Source: an uncultured Acetatifactor sp. (GTDB taxonomy: Bacteria > Bacillota > Clostridia > Lachnospirales > Lachnospiraceae). From it: DNA of 64,000 bases. The stretch spans positions 25,918 through 89,917 of the forward strand of contig CAKRRD010000004.1 in the NCBI GenBank assembly GCA_934394815.1. The letters run 5' to 3'. A model generated the notes under the pieces. It worked only from the letters and a program-made list of their open reading frames with translations, was not told the origin of the DNA and did not search any database. Of the stretch, positions 24,233 through 32,538 are shown in pieces. Position 1 is the stretch's first letter; the number at the start of each line of letters is the position of its first letter. Both the position numbers and the translations under genes were made by a program.

Positions 24233-25336
24233 TTACTTTCTTACCAGGTACTTTCTCATATCGATTGCACAGGCAACCAGAATAATGAGACCCTTGATCA
24301 CATACTGCATGTTCATGTTGATGGACAGGAAGTTCAGTGCTACGAAGATGATTCTTAAGAGGAATACACCAAGTACCACACCACTGATCTTACCGGTACC
24401 ACCTACGAAGGAGACACCTCCGATAACGCAGGCAGCAATGGCATCACACTCGTAGTTCAATCCGGTATTGGCAGTGTTGGAACCGATACGGGAAGACTCG
24501 ATAAAACCGGTCAGTCCGTACATGGCGCCTGCCAGTGTATGTACTAAAATGGTGGTTCTCATTACGTTAACACCGGATACCTTTGCAGCTTCCGGGTTGG
24601 AGCCTACGGCGAACATGTTCTTACCGAAGGTGGTCTTGTTCCAGATGAACCACATGATAATAACGATCAGGGCTGCCAGCCATACATAGTTGGGAATGGC
24701 AATTCTGGCACCACCGGCGTTGAAGGAGATCACACTGCCCTTTACCACGTCGTTGAAATGCTGATCCAGACCGGACAGAGGCTGTCCGTTATTGCCGTTG
24801 ATCATGATGTACATCAGCAGTAAGCCGTATACGATCAACTGGGTAGCCAGGGTTACGATAAAGGGATGTAACTGGAACTTCGCTACGAAGAAACCGTTGA
24901 CCCATCCTACCAGACCACCGACGATCAGCACGATCAGGATCACCAGCGGGATCGGAAGCACCGGAAGATTCGGGAACATCTTGGTGGCATAAGTCACGGA
25001 CTGCATCAGGGAGGCCGTAATACATGCGGTCAGTCCCACTACACGTCCTGCGGACAGGTCGGTACCGGTCAATACGATACATCCTGCAATACCACAGGCA
25101 ATGGGAAGGTTCGCTGCGGACAGGCTGATAATGTTGACAATGGAAGCCGCCGACAGGAAATTGGAGTTCTGGATGTAAGTGTAAATAATTGCTACGATCA
25201 GCAGGATGTATAAGGCATTGTTAAGTAAAAATTCTTTCCAATAGGTCTTCTTGTCTCTGCTGTCCAGCTTCTTATAGTCTGCAAAATTTTGCTTTACGCC
25301 GTTAATTTTATTCTGAATTGCTTTGCCGGGATTCAT
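24233..25336 (-). CDS. mglC: Galactose/methyl-galactoside ABC transporter, permease MglC
   Basis: A 367-residue polytopic permease of the BPD_transp_2/RbsC family with about eight to ten hydrophobic helices, preceded by a cytoplasmic N-terminus of about 45 residues. The conserved ADLPIACGIAGCIVLTGTDLSAGR-like region fits MglC/RbsC. With MglA and MglB it imports galactose or glucose. ATG 25336 (MNPGKA) has GGAGG 8 bases upstream; the ATG at 25342 is too near it. It starts 12 bases after the mglA stop. Confidence 0.95.
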   Translation of the reverse strand: MNPGKAIQNKINGVKQNFADYKKLDSRDKKTYWKEFLLNNALYILLIVAIIYTYIQNSNFLSAASIVNIISLSAANLPIACGIAGCIVLTGTDLSAGRVVGLTACITASLMQSVTYATKMFPNLPVLPIPLVILIVLIVGGLVGWVNGFFVAKFQLHPFIVTLATQLIVYGLLLMYIMINGNNGQPLSGLDQHFNDVVKGSVISFNAGGARIAIPNYVWLAALIVIIMWFIWNKTTFGKNMFAVGSNPEAAKVSGVNVMRTTILVHTLAGAMYGLTGFIESSRIGSNTANTGLNYECDAIAACVIGGVSFVGGTGKISGVVLGVFLLRIIFVALNFLSINMNMQYVIKGLIILVACAIDMRKYLVRK

Positions 25337-25348
25337 ACGCATATCCTC

Positions 25349-26848
25349 CTATACATATTTTGCAGCAAGAGACATGATCTCTTCCTGTGTCGTATTTTTG
25401 GCATCTACTTCTCCTGCCAGCTTACCGCCGCTCATGACAAGAATTCTGTCACATACACCCAGCAGCTCCGGCATCTCCGAAGATACCATCAGGACAACTT
25501 TGCCCTTATTGGCCAGATCGATGATCAGCTGGTAGATCTCGTACTTTGCACCTACATCGATACCTCTGGTAGGCTCATCCAGCATCAGCACCTCCGGCTC
25601 TGTGAGAAGCCATCTGCCGAGGATAACCTTCTGCTGGTTACCACCGGACAGTGACCGGATCTTCGTCTTCTGGGAAGGTGTCTTGATATGCATGGCATCA
25701 ATGGCCCATGCGGTGTCCTTCTCCATGGATTTATCACTCAGATAAAATCCTGCTTTTTTATGTTTCTTCAGACTGGAGATCACCGTGTTCTCCCGGATAT
25801 TCAGGATTCCGAAGATACCGGTGGCACGACGTTCCTCCGTCAGAAGTGCAAAACCGTTTTTAATGGACTCTCTGGCATTGCGGTTTCTGACCTCTTTGCC
25901 GTCCAGTTTGATCACACCGTCTTTTCTGGTGGCCACACCGAAGATATTCTCCAGTGTCTCCGTTCTGCCGCTGCCGTCCAGTCCGGCCAACCCTACGATC
26001 TCACCTTTTCGTGCCTTAAAGGACACATCCTGTAATAAGGAATATCTTGCACTTAAGTGTTCTACCTCCAACGCCACCTCTCCGGGCTTATTTGTCTTGG
26101 GCGGAAACTGGTTGGTCAGTTCCCGGCCTACCATCAGCCGGATGATCTTGTCCGTGGTCAGGTTCTGTGCAGGCTCCGTTGCGATCCAGGTACCGTCACG
26201 CATGACGGTGACTTCATCTGCGATCCGCAGAATTTCCGCCATCTTATGAGAAATATAGATAATACCGCATCCTCTGTCCCGAAGCATGTTGATGATCTTG
26301 AACAGATGCTCCACTTCTTCTTCCGTCAGGGATGAAGTAGGTTCGTCGAATACAATGATCTTACTGTTGTAGGATACCGCCTTCGCGATCTCAACCATCT
26401 GACGCTGCGATACCGGCATCGTACTCATAATTCTCTTGGGGTCTACTGCGATCCCCAGTTCTTCAAAAATCTTGTTGGTGTCTTCCAGCATTTTATGCTC
26501 GTTGACCATAATACCTGCTGTCATGGGATAACGTCCCAGCCAGATATTATCCATGACATTTCTCTTCAGTGCCTGGTTCAGTTCCTGATGAACCATGGCC
26601 ACTCCATTATTCAGTGCTTCTCTGGAATTTTTAAAATTGACTTCCTTGCCTTCCAGTTCGATCTTGCCTGCATCCTTACTGTAGATGCCGAACAGACACT
26701 TCATTAAGGTGGATTTACCGGCGCCGTTCTCTCCCATGAGCGCGTGTACCGTTCCTTTTTTTACGGTAAGGGATACATGATCCAGTGCCTTTACGCCGGG
26801 GAATTCCTTGCATATGTCTGTCATCTGAAGTAATACTTCCTGTCCCAT
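25349..26848 (-). CDS. mglA: Galactose/methyl-galactoside ABC transporter, ATPase MglA
   Basis: A 499-residue double ABC ATPase. The first P-loop is GENGAGKS with ABC signature and Walker [10 protein letters not shown]; the second domain has a degenerate P-loop ([10 protein letters not shown]), as is normal for MglA/RbsA, with signature LSGGNQQKV and Walker [10 protein letters not shown] intact. It powers the MglC permease. ATG 26848 (MGQEVL) has AGGAGG 6 bases upstream; an in-frame ATG at 26866 lies before the site. The leaders of mglA and mglC share nearly the same bases (TATAGGAGG...GCGTATG). Confidence 0.96.
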   Translation of the reverse strand: MGQEVLLQMTDICKEFPGVKALDHVSLTVKKGTVHALMGENGAGKSTLMKCLFGIYSKDAGKIELEGKEVNFKNSREALNNGVAMVHQELNQALKRNVMDNIWLGRYPMTAGIMVNEHKMLEDTNKIFEELGIAVDPKRIMSTMPVSQRQMVEIAKAVSYNSKIIVFDEPTSSLTEEEVEHLFKIINMLRDRGCGIIYISHKMAEILRIADEVTVMRDGTWIATEPAQNLTTDKIIRLMVGRELTNQFPPKTNKPGEVALEVEHLSARYSLLQDVSFKARKGEIVGLAGLDGSGRTETLENIFGVATRKDGVIKLDGKEVRNRNARESIKNGFALLTEERRATGIFGILNIRENTVISSLKKHKKAGFYLSDKSMEKDTAWAIDAMHIKTPSQKTKIRSLSGGNQQKVILGRWLLTEPEVLMLDEPTRGIDVGAKYEIYQLIIDLANKGKVVLMVSSEMPELLGVCDRILVMSGGKLAGEVDAKNTTQEEIMSLAAKYV

Positions 26849-26870
26849 ACGCATCCTCCTATACATAAAG

Positions 26871-26899
26871 AGCGGCCGCTGCCAGATGCAGCAGCCGCT
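26871..26899 (-). repeat. GC-rich intercistronic hairpin between mglB and mglA
   Basis: AGCGGC near 26871-26876 pairs with GCCGCT near 26894-26899, with an inner GCTGC/GCAGC stem. It has a short T tail only. Such stems after binding-protein genes limit read-through or protect the mglB message, giving more binding protein than permease. Confidence 0.7.
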
Positions 26900-26923
26900 T
26901 CTTTTATTTACTTGTTATTCAGA

Positions 26924-28018
26924 TCATTCTCCGGTGTAAGTAGCGTAAGGGATGTAGATCTTGTTGCTAACCTTCTCAGAGATGTTGAAGCTGTCGGTAT
27001 CTGCCATCAGATCCTTGCCAGCCTGGATGTTCTTAGCCAGGTAAGCAATACCGTTTGCCATACCTTCTGCATCCTGCTTGATGGTACCGGTCATCTTGCC
27101 GTCTGCGATCAGCTGCTTGGCTGCGTCAGTTGCATCAACACCGAATACAGGAATGGTGGTGCAGTTGCCATCGCCTAAGTTGTAGCCCTTGTCATTCAGA
27201 GCGGAGATAACGCCTTCAGCCATACCGTCGTTGTTGCAGATAACCAGCTCGATCATGTTACCAGCGGACTCATTGTACTGAGACAGGTTGGTGGTCATGT
27301 AGTTGTTAGCTGCGGTTGCGGACCAGTTACCGTCCTGGTCAACCTGATACTTATCGGTATTGGATGCATCGAAGTACTCCAGAGCAGGCTTGCCTGCTGC
27401 GGTGATCACTGCATCTGCATCTTCTACACCGTACTGGGTACGATAGATTGCTTCTACGTTACCTAACTGACCCATGAACATTGCATAGCTGATCTTGCCG
27501 TCGCCGTTTAAGTCGATGGTGTCAAAGTTGTCTACTACATACTGACCAACCATCTTACCCTGCATGTGACCAGCTTCGGGAGCGTCGGTTCCAACGAATG
27601 CACACTTGTCATAGCTGCCTAATACCTTACCTTCATCCTCATCGGACTCTACCGCACGGTTGAAGAAGATAACGGGGATTCCTGCTGCGCTTGCCTTGTC
27701 AACGATAGCCTGGGAAGCGTCTACGGAACCGGATGTTACGATGTTGACGATCAGAAGGTTGGTACCCTGTGCAATAGCGGTATCGATCTGCTCGTTCTGG
27801 GTGGTCTGGTTACTGTTGCCGTCATAGTTCTGGAACTTGATGCCTGCTTCGGTAAGAGCACTGTCCAGTGCGGTACGCACGCTGGAAATGTATGTATCAC
27901 TGTAGGTGTAGTAGAATACTCCTACATTCAACTCTCCGCTTCCTCCGCCGCTCTTTCCGCACGCTACGAGACTGAGCATCATAATGCCGACCAACAGCAG
28001 TGACATGAACTTTTTCAT
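26924..28018 (-). CDS. mglB: Galactose/glucose-binding lipoprotein MglB
   Basis: A 364-residue lipoprotein (lipobox LVAC, Cys20) with the Peripla_BP_4 fold. Features match E. coli GGBP: the calcium-binding loop DLNGDGKIS, FNRAVE, GTDAPEAGHMQG, NNDGMAEG and FGVDATDAA, which line the sugar cleft. It captures galactose or glucose for MglAC. ATG 28018 has AAGGAGG 8 bases upstream. It is first in the mgl operon; the region upstream holds two TATAAT sites and four TGTACA boxes. A second, divergent sugar-binding lipoprotein lies just beyond. Confidence 0.95.
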   Translation of the reverse strand: MKKFMSLLLVGIMMLSLVACGKSGGGSGELNVGVFYYTYSDTYISSVRTALDSALTEAGIKFQNYDGNSNQTTQNEQIDTAIAQGTNLLIVNIVTSGSVDASQAIVDKASAAGIPVIFFNRAVESDEDEGKVLGSYDKCAFVGTDAPEAGHMQGKMVGQYVVDNFDTIDLNGDGKISYAMFMGQLGNVEAIYRTQYGVEDADAVITAAGKPALEYFDASNTDKYQVDQDGNWSATAANNYMTTNLSQYNESAGNMIELVICNNDGMAEGVISALNDKGYNLGDGNCTTIPVFGVDATDAAKQLIADGKMTGTIKQDAEGMANGIAYLAKNIQAGKDLMADTDSFNISEKVSNKIYIPYATYTGE

Positions 28019-28074
28019 ATGAAATACCTCCTTGTTTTGATGAAATTGTATGTGTTTCATCTCTTGATGAGGTA

Positions 28075-28212
28075 ATTATATGGCATCTTGTACAAAAAAG
28101 ATATGCAAAATCTTACGCACGGGGTTAGAAATTATACTATTCTGTACACATTTCGTTCATGTTTTGTACATATTTTTACGCTTTGTGTGATCTCATCCTA
28201 TTTTTTTGTACA
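28075..28212 (-). promoter_or_regulatory. mglB control region with TGTACA boxes
   Basis: On the minus strand there are two TATAAT hexamers (plus 28075-28080 and 28131-28136), each with TGTACA 6-8 bases upstream (28089-28094 and 28143-28148). Further TGTACA copies lie at 28165-28170 and 28207-28212. Gaps between them (54, 22, 42 bases) are near whole turns of the helix. -35 elements are poor, suggesting an activator, with the AraC-type regulator of this locus the obvious candidate. Confidence 0.6.
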
Positions 28213-28251
28213 TGGAATATTCAAACCGCACAAAAGGGATACGCATATTTC

Positions 28252-29238
28252 CTAATATCCTTCTTCTTCAAAAGAGAACAATATCTTCTGGCTTTCCCGC
28301 TCGTACATGTTCTCTCTGGTCACGATGGTGGTGGCCGTATCTATCACGCCGGGGCCGCCGGCCTGTCCATTCAACAGATTCGCCGCCGTCTCCACTCCCA
28401 GATACCCCATGGCATAGGGGTTCTGTACGATCAGTGCATCCACCTCCCCGGTCTCCAGCATTCCCACAGAGACCACATTGGAATCAAATGCCACCACCTG
28501 AGTCCGATCTCCCCGGTCCAGATCCCGGATGGCCCAGCCCACGCCGAGACTGGTCCATTCATTAAAGGTCACCACCACATTGATCCGTGAATCCGACAGA
28601 AGCATCTCTTTTGCTCCCACTCTGGCATCCTCTGTGGTGGACAGGACATTGATGGTAGTAATATTTTTAACTCTCGGATCCTGCTCCACTGTCTGGCGAA
28701 ATCCCAGTTCCCGCTGTTGTCCGTTGGCGGAATTGATATCATAATTCACGATACCGATATACAGTTCGTCTTCCTCCGCCGCCAGAGCTGCTTCCGCTGC
28801 CTGTATTCCCGCCTGCAGATTGTTCGTTCCGATGCGGCAGCTTACCATGCTGCTGTTGACGTCGCTGTCGATAACGACAATTTTAATTCCTCTCTGGGCT
28901 GCCTGATCTATAATTTCCGCATTGGCATTGTAATCCACCGCGGAGAATACGATCACATCCACCCCGTCCTCCATAGCCTGCCGCACCATTTCGTTCTGTG
29001 TCTCATAATCCTCTTCTGATTCCGGGCCGTTAAAGGTCACATTCAGATTGTATTCCGTGGCCGCTGCCCGGGCACCGGCAAAAACACTTTTCCAAAAGGC
29101 ACTCTTCGTGGATTTTACAATGAACGTCACCCGGGTCTTCTCCGTCTCCGCTCCTTTTCCACAGCCGCTCATGCCTGTAAGCAGCAGGATTCCCACAAGC
29201 AGCAGGGACAGTAATTTTTTCATTTTGTATTTTTTCAT
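28252..29238 (-). CDS. Sugar-binding lipoprotein paired with the two-component system
   Basis: A 328-residue lipoprotein (signal peptide, Cys26 in TGMSGC) of the LacI/Peripla_BP_4 fold, with TEKTRVTFIVKSTKSAFW at the start of the mature part. It is distinct in sequence from MglB and has no permease of its own. Its ATG 29238 overlaps the stop of the histidine kinase gene (ATGA), preceded by GGGAG, so translation is coupled. This points to a ligand sensor that docks to the kinase rather than a transport protein; that is inference from context. Ligand unknown, probably a monosaccharide. Confidence 0.85.
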   Translation of the reverse strand: MKKYKMKKLLSLLLVGILLLTGMSGCGKGAETEKTRVTFIVKSTKSAFWKSVFAGARAAATEYNLNVTFNGPESEEDYETQNEMVRQAMEDGVDVIVFSAVDYNANAEIIDQAAQRGIKIVVIDSDVNSSMVSCRIGTNNLQAGIQAAEAALAAEEDELYIGIVNYDINSANGQQRELGFRQTVEQDPRVKNITTINVLSTTEDARVGAKEMLLSDSRINVVVTFNEWTSLGVGWAIRDLDRGDRTQVVAFDSNVVSVGMLETGEVDALIVQNPYAMGYLGVETAANLLNGQAGGPGVIDTATTIVTRENMYERESQKILFSFEEEGY

Positions 29239-30953
29239 ACTTTCTCCCATCCTGCCGCTGCATTTTCTTCCACCTTCGGCATCCGTATGATCACGATGGT
29301 TCCCTCGTCCAGTTCGCTTTCTATGGAAAGGCCGTACTCTTTTCCGAAGTAGATCTTGATCCTGTCATTGACATTCTTGATGCCGATGCCGGAATTGTCT
29401 CCCGGCTCCTTGTGAAGAATCGACCGGCACTGTTCCTCGGACATGCCGACACCGTTATCCTCTACCCTGAAGATCACATCTTCTCCCTCGCTGTAGATTC
29501 TTATCAGGATATGTCCCTCATCCACCATGCGGTCCAGTCCATGATAGATGGCATTTTCGATGATGGGCTGTAAGGTGATCTTGTTACAGTAATATTTCAG
29601 ACAGTCCTCCTCCACCTGAAATTCATACGAAAACTGATTCTTATAACGAAAATTCTGGATCTTCAGATAGCTTCCGGCATGTTCCACTTCTTTTTCAATG
29701 GTGATCAGTTCATGTCCCTTGCTGATACTGATACGGAACAGCTTTGCCAGAGCATTGACCATCTCCACCGCATCCTGACACCGCTCCTCCTCGCAGAGCC
29801 ACCCGATAGCATCCAGCGTATTGTATAAAAAGTGGGGATTGATCTGTGCCTGCAATGCCTTCAGTTCCGTTTTGCGCAGGGAGATCTCCTCCTGACGCAC
29901 CTGATTCATCAGCTTCTGGATCTTTCTTACCATATGTTCGTAAGACTGAGACAGGGCCTCGATCTCCGAGGTTCCTTCCACGGGCTGGTAGACATATCCC
30001 GCCGCATCCCTCTCGAACTCTTCCATAGCCCGGATGAGACGTTGCGCCGGATTCGTCACCAGTCTGGATACCAGAAAGCTGACCACCATGGTCGTCAGCA
30101 GAATGACCGCCAGCATGACACAGATGTTTCCCAGCAGTTCCATCTCTTTGGCCGTCACCAGTTCACTGATGTAGCTGACACCCACCACCTTCCAGTCACA
30201 GTTATCCAGTTCCCGGACGCTGCAGATCAGTTCTTTGGTCTCAAAGGAACCGTTATGGCTTAAGTTCAGTCCTTCCGTAGCTTCCGTCTTAAGTCCCGAA
30301 TACAAAAGCTGCTGTTGAGGATGATAGATAATCTCTCCGTTACTGTCCGTAATGAAGCAATAGCCGTGCTGTCCGATTCCCACATTGTCCACATAATCCG
30401 ATATTTTGGAAAAACGGATATCAATGACCACCCGAAGCTTCTGTCCATTTGTCCCCGGAATCTCCTGCAGCACCGATACCACCCAGGGATAATAGTCCTG
30501 CAGCAGGGATTCCACATGGGGTTCCGACAGATAAAGCACTCCCGGATTGTAGGAGTCCAGTGCTATATAAGACAGATCTTTCAGATAATGTTCCTTCAAT
30601 GTGTGAGTCCCCGTATGGGAATTTACAAGTTTTCCCTGTTCGTCATAAATGTAGACAGCCACCAGATCCGAGCGGACGCTGCAAAGAGTCTCCAGCGTCT
30701 GATCGGTATTTCCTCCGTTCTTCGTCAGATTCTGTTCGATCAGGCTCATGATCTCCTGCATATCCCCGATATAGTTGGAGATCGCATTGGAAGCCTGGGT
30801 CACCGCCTGTTCGCTGCTGGTCTGTGCTGCCTGTTTCATTCCGTCAACGTAAAGAGATAAAAAGAAAAAAGTGGACCATAACAGGAATAGGGTAACCAGC
30901 CCGACCACCAGTATTGTAATGATAAAGGAAAGGGATGTCTTTCTTTTTTTCAT
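29235..30953 (-). CDS. Sensor histidine kinase, YesM/LytS type
   Basis: A 572-residue membrane kinase. Transmembrane helices at about 9-33 and 276-297 enclose an outside sensor domain of about 240 residues (Cache-like), followed by HAMP (about 298-350), a His_kinase domain with the phospho-acceptor His374 (QINPHFLYNTLD), and an HATPase_c domain (NAIYHGLD, EDNGVGM, GIGIKNV). Its partner is the AraC-type response regulator encoded 3 bases upstream, and its stop is overlapped by the sugar-binding lipoprotein gene. Together they probably sense a sugar and control the mgl operon. Confidence 0.92.
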   Translation of the reverse strand: MKKRKTSLSFIITILVVGLVTLFLLWSTFFFLSLYVDGMKQAAQTSSEQAVTQASNAISNYIGDMQEIMSLIEQNLTKNGGNTDQTLETLCSVRSDLVAVYIYDEQGKLVNSHTGTHTLKEHYLKDLSYIALDSYNPGVLYLSEPHVESLLQDYYPWVVSVLQEIPGTNGQKLRVVIDIRFSKISDYVDNVGIGQHGYCFITDSNGEIIYHPQQQLLYSGLKTEATEGLNLSHNGSFETKELICSVRELDNCDWKVVGVSYISELVTAKEMELLGNICVMLAVILLTTMVVSFLVSRLVTNPAQRLIRAMEEFERDAAGYVYQPVEGTSEIEALSQSYEHMVRKIQKLMNQVRQEEISLRKTELKALQAQINPHFLYNTLDAIGWLCEEERCQDAVEMVNALAKLFRISISKGHELITIEKEVEHAGSYLKIQNFRYKNQFSYEFQVEEDCLKYYCNKITLQPIIENAIYHGLDRMVDEGHILIRIYSEGEDVIFRVEDNGVGMSEEQCRSILHKEPGDNSGIGIKNVNDRIKIYFGKEYGLSIESELDEGTIVIIRMPKVEENAAAGWEKV

Positions 30954-30956
30954 ATC

Positions 30957-32516
30957 TTATTCTTTCTCCTGTCGCATGGCATTGGGAGATACGCCGCAGT
31001 ACTTTTTAAAGCAGTAGCTGAAATAATGCTGATCACTGTAGCCGCACCGCTCTGCGATCTCGCGCATCTTCATGGAACTGCCCAGCACCAGTTCTCTTGC
31101 CGTCTCGATCCTCTTTTTCGTCAGCAGGTCCACAAAGCTTGCGCCGGTCTCTTTTTTGATCAGTGTACTGAGGTAATTAGGGCTTACATGGATGCTGTTG
31201 CTGACACCTACCAGAGACAGGGACGGATCTCCGTACTCTTTGTCAATGATCTGCATGGCCTTGTCACACAGGATCTGGCTGCTCTTTTTCTTGCCCGCAT
31301 TGATCAGTTCCCAGACCTCCAGACACAGCGCCGTGAAGCGGTCCCTGGATTCCCTTACCGGCCCTTCCAGCATGGCAAAACGCTGGAACAGAGCTGCATC
31401 TTCCGTCACTGTATAAGCGATACGGATCAAAGCCGAGGACATCCGAAAGATCAGGAATTTGCATTTTAAGGCAGCATCCTGCTGTATCTCCAGCCTGCCG
31501 AATACCTCTTTCAGGAAATTCTCCAGTTCCTCTCTGGAACCGCTGCGGATCAGGGTTTCCATCTGAGTGACACATTCTGCCGCCAGTTCCATGTCCATGG
31601 TGTTGTCCCGCTCTTCATCCGCAATGTAATGAATGCCGCTCTCTCCCGGGGTACAATATCCCAGCGCGCTCATGGCTCCTCTGTAGGCCTCATGGCATTC
31701 TCCCAGATGCTCTCTGATACGGCTGACACCGATGTGGCAATGCATTTTCAGAATACGTTCCGTACTCTGTACCAGTTCTCCCACTGCAATATGCAGATAC
31801 CGGTCGAAGGTTGCTGTGGTAGCCGCCAGCACCGCCACAAGCCTGCCATCCATGGCAAAAGTATAATGCTTCATATATTTTTGCAGGATCATATCTACGG
31901 AATGTACCAGTTCCGGCCGCGTGCGGTTCTGCCCTTCGGTATCCTCCACCGTGATGGCCAGCACCGCATACTGAAAGGCATTGTTGTGGTTCTTCAGAAA
32001 GCCGCTGCGGATCGCCTGCTCTGTCAGCTGTTCTTCCCTCTCGTCCCCTTCATAGCTCACATAATCATCCAGCAGAAGTGGCAGGAAAAACTGCTGCAGA
32101 TCCGGGTTGTCATGTTTTCTGGAATCGAATTCCGCAAAGATCCCGTCAATCTTAAGCTTTATCTTTTTCAGTTCTTCCGTCAGATCCGCCATGGTGATCG
32201 GCTTTAACATATAGCTGATGATATTATACTGAATGGCCTGCTGGGCATAGGAAAATTCATCGAAACCGCTTAAGAAGGCGATCTGGGTGGTAGGCCGGAC
32301 TTCTCTGACCTGTCTGGCCAGTTCGATTCCGGACACAAAGGGCATCCGGATATCCGTCAACAGCAGATCCGGTTCCATCCGTTCCACCAGTTCCAGTGCT
32401 TCGATGCCGTTCTCCGCCTCTCCCACAACCTGAAAACCGATGCTTTCCCAGTCAATCTTCCTTATAATTGCCCTGCGTAATTCTTCTTCGTCATCTGCCA
32501 CTACGATTGTATACAT
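30957..32516 (-). CDS. AraC-type response regulator, YesN-like
   Basis: A 519-residue response regulator. The receiver domain has phospho-acceptor Asp55 (LLTDIRMP) and Lys of MLKPI; a long middle region (about 130-400) without clear motifs follows, then a C-terminal AraC-type double helix-turn-helix (about 415-515; IHVSPNYLSTLIKKETG, GYSDQHYFSYCFKKYCG). It is the partner of the YesM-like kinase. ATG 32516 follows AGAGAGG. Probable targets are the TGTACA boxes upstream of mglB. Confidence 0.92.
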   Translation of the reverse strand: MYTIVVADDEEELRRAIIRKIDWESIGFQVVGEAENGIEALELVERMEPDLLLTDIRMPFVSGIELARQVREVRPTTQIAFLSGFDEFSYAQQAIQYNIISYMLKPITMADLTEELKKIKLKIDGIFAEFDSRKHDNPDLQQFFLPLLLDDYVSYEGDEREEQLTEQAIRSGFLKNHNNAFQYAVLAITVEDTEGQNRTRPELVHSVDMILQKYMKHYTFAMDGRLVAVLAATTATFDRYLHIAVGELVQSTERILKMHCHIGVSRIREHLGECHEAYRGAMSALGYCTPGESGIHYIADEERDNTMDMELAAECVTQMETLIRSGSREELENFLKEVFGRLEIQQDAALKCKFLIFRMSSALIRIAYTVTEDAALFQRFAMLEGPVRESRDRFTALCLEVWELINAGKKKSSQILCDKAMQIIDKEYGDPSLSLVGVSNSIHVSPNYLSTLIKKETGASFVDLLTKKRIETARELVLGSSMKMREIAERCGYSDQHYFSYCFKKYCGVSPNAMRQEKE

Positions 32517-32538
32517 AGCTTTTCCTCTCTGGTGTGTA

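Noticed and set aside
28171-28190. cre-like sequence near ACGCTTTG upstream of mglB
   Set aside because: Only half of the CcpA consensus is present.
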